In this document: positions 50,760 through 50,831 of the stretch, in pieces | Layout: the number at the start of each line of letters is the position of its first letter | Position numbering within the stretch: position 1 is the stretch's first letter | Position numbers and translations under genes: made by a program | The notes under the pieces: model-generated | The model's database searches: none | The model's input: the letters and a program-made list of their open reading frames with translations, nothing else | Told to the model about the DNA's origin: nothing | NCBI GenBank assembly: GCA_019637095.1 | Contig: JAHBWG010000072.1 | Span: 1-50,831 of the forward strand | DNA from: Sandaracinaceae bacterium | GTDB lineage: Bacteria; Myxococcota_A; Polyangia; Polyangiales; Sandaracinaceae | Direction: 5' to 3' | DNA: 50,831 nucleotides

Positions 50760-50831
50760 ATGCTGAACGCATGCGCAGCGCCTCCCTCGCCCACTCCGTG
50801 TTTCATGGGGATCGACATGGACGCAGCCGAA
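50760..50831 (+). CDS. Start of a gene cut by the window edge
   Basis: An open frame from ATG 50760 runs to the edge (MLNACAAPPSPTPCFMGIDM, then DAAE); an in-frame ATG at 50805 is an alternative start. Too short to identify. Confidence 0.3.
   Translation, partial: MLNACAAPPSPTPCFMGIDMDAAE

Noticed and set aside
1-50831. Search for tRNA, rRNA and CRISPR arrays
   Set aside because: No cloverleaf with a GTTCGAATC-like arm, no rRNA-like tract and no regularly spaced direct repeats were found by eye. A covariance-model scan would be needed to exclude a divergent RNA.

Overview
This 50.8 kb window is very GC-rich chromosomal DNA and reads like a predatory or soil myxobacterium of class Polyangia, most like Sandaracinaceae. 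That placement is inference. It rests on the GC-saturated third codon positions, aspartate/alanine/glycine-rich linkers after lipoprotein signals, MYXO-CTERM-like tails (short hydrophobic segment plus arginine cluster), a eukaryotic-type kinase with the HRDVSPQN loop and a PEGA domain, paired DUF2330 proteins, and many cysteine-rich surface lipoproteins. I see no rRNA, tRNA, CRISPR array, transposase or integrase.

Layout. 70-4302: GH105-type lipoprotein, methyltransferase, small basic protein and a GH1 beta-glucosidase. 4399-12200: STAS-like protein, thioredoxin, EVE protein, metallophosphoesterase, lone ExbD, a three-gene overlapping run (outer-membrane-like protein, GT2, DUF2064), a CRP-like regulator overlapping a class II-type cyclic-nucleotide phosphodiesterase, and a TPR-like protein. 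12211-29223: zinc-ribbon protein, VWA lipoprotein, YceI, YchF, orphan PhoB-type regulator, PEGA kinase, histone-H1-like protein, a pseudokinase with four copies of a short linear motif, two different cysteine-repeat lipoproteins, a divergent phosphofructokinase, ferritin-like and GYF proteins, and bifunctional RelA/SpoT.

29326-45160 is mainly envelope and secreted proteins: a trypsin/FG-GAP fusion, a twin-domain secreted protein, MmsA, an LDL-receptor-class-A lipoprotein, two tandem DUF2330 paralogues, a large beta-propeller lipoprotein and a lipase-like lipoprotein. 45161-47079 looks like a zone of decay. It has two short tandem duplications, a gene needing a -1 frameshift, and a ceramide-desaturase-like gene whose central segment is out of frame behind a 7-bp duplication. 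47265-50596 is a tight four-gene cassette of visibly lower GC (membrane protein, DUF900-like hydrolase, small protein, secreted protein) that I cannot assign to a described system.

The strongest regulatory signal is six sigma-54-type -24/-12 elements, all xGG(C/A)xCG-N4-TTGC, each in front of a gene. Five of the six genes encode secreted or surface proteins (CNYGW-repeat, LDLa, both DUF2330, beta-propeller). This suggests one co-regulated envelope regulon. Two convergent gene junctions (18948-19451 and 34721-34898) carry clusters of perfect short-loop hairpins that share sequence units. They look like a family of bidirectional terminators or mobile palindromic repeats.
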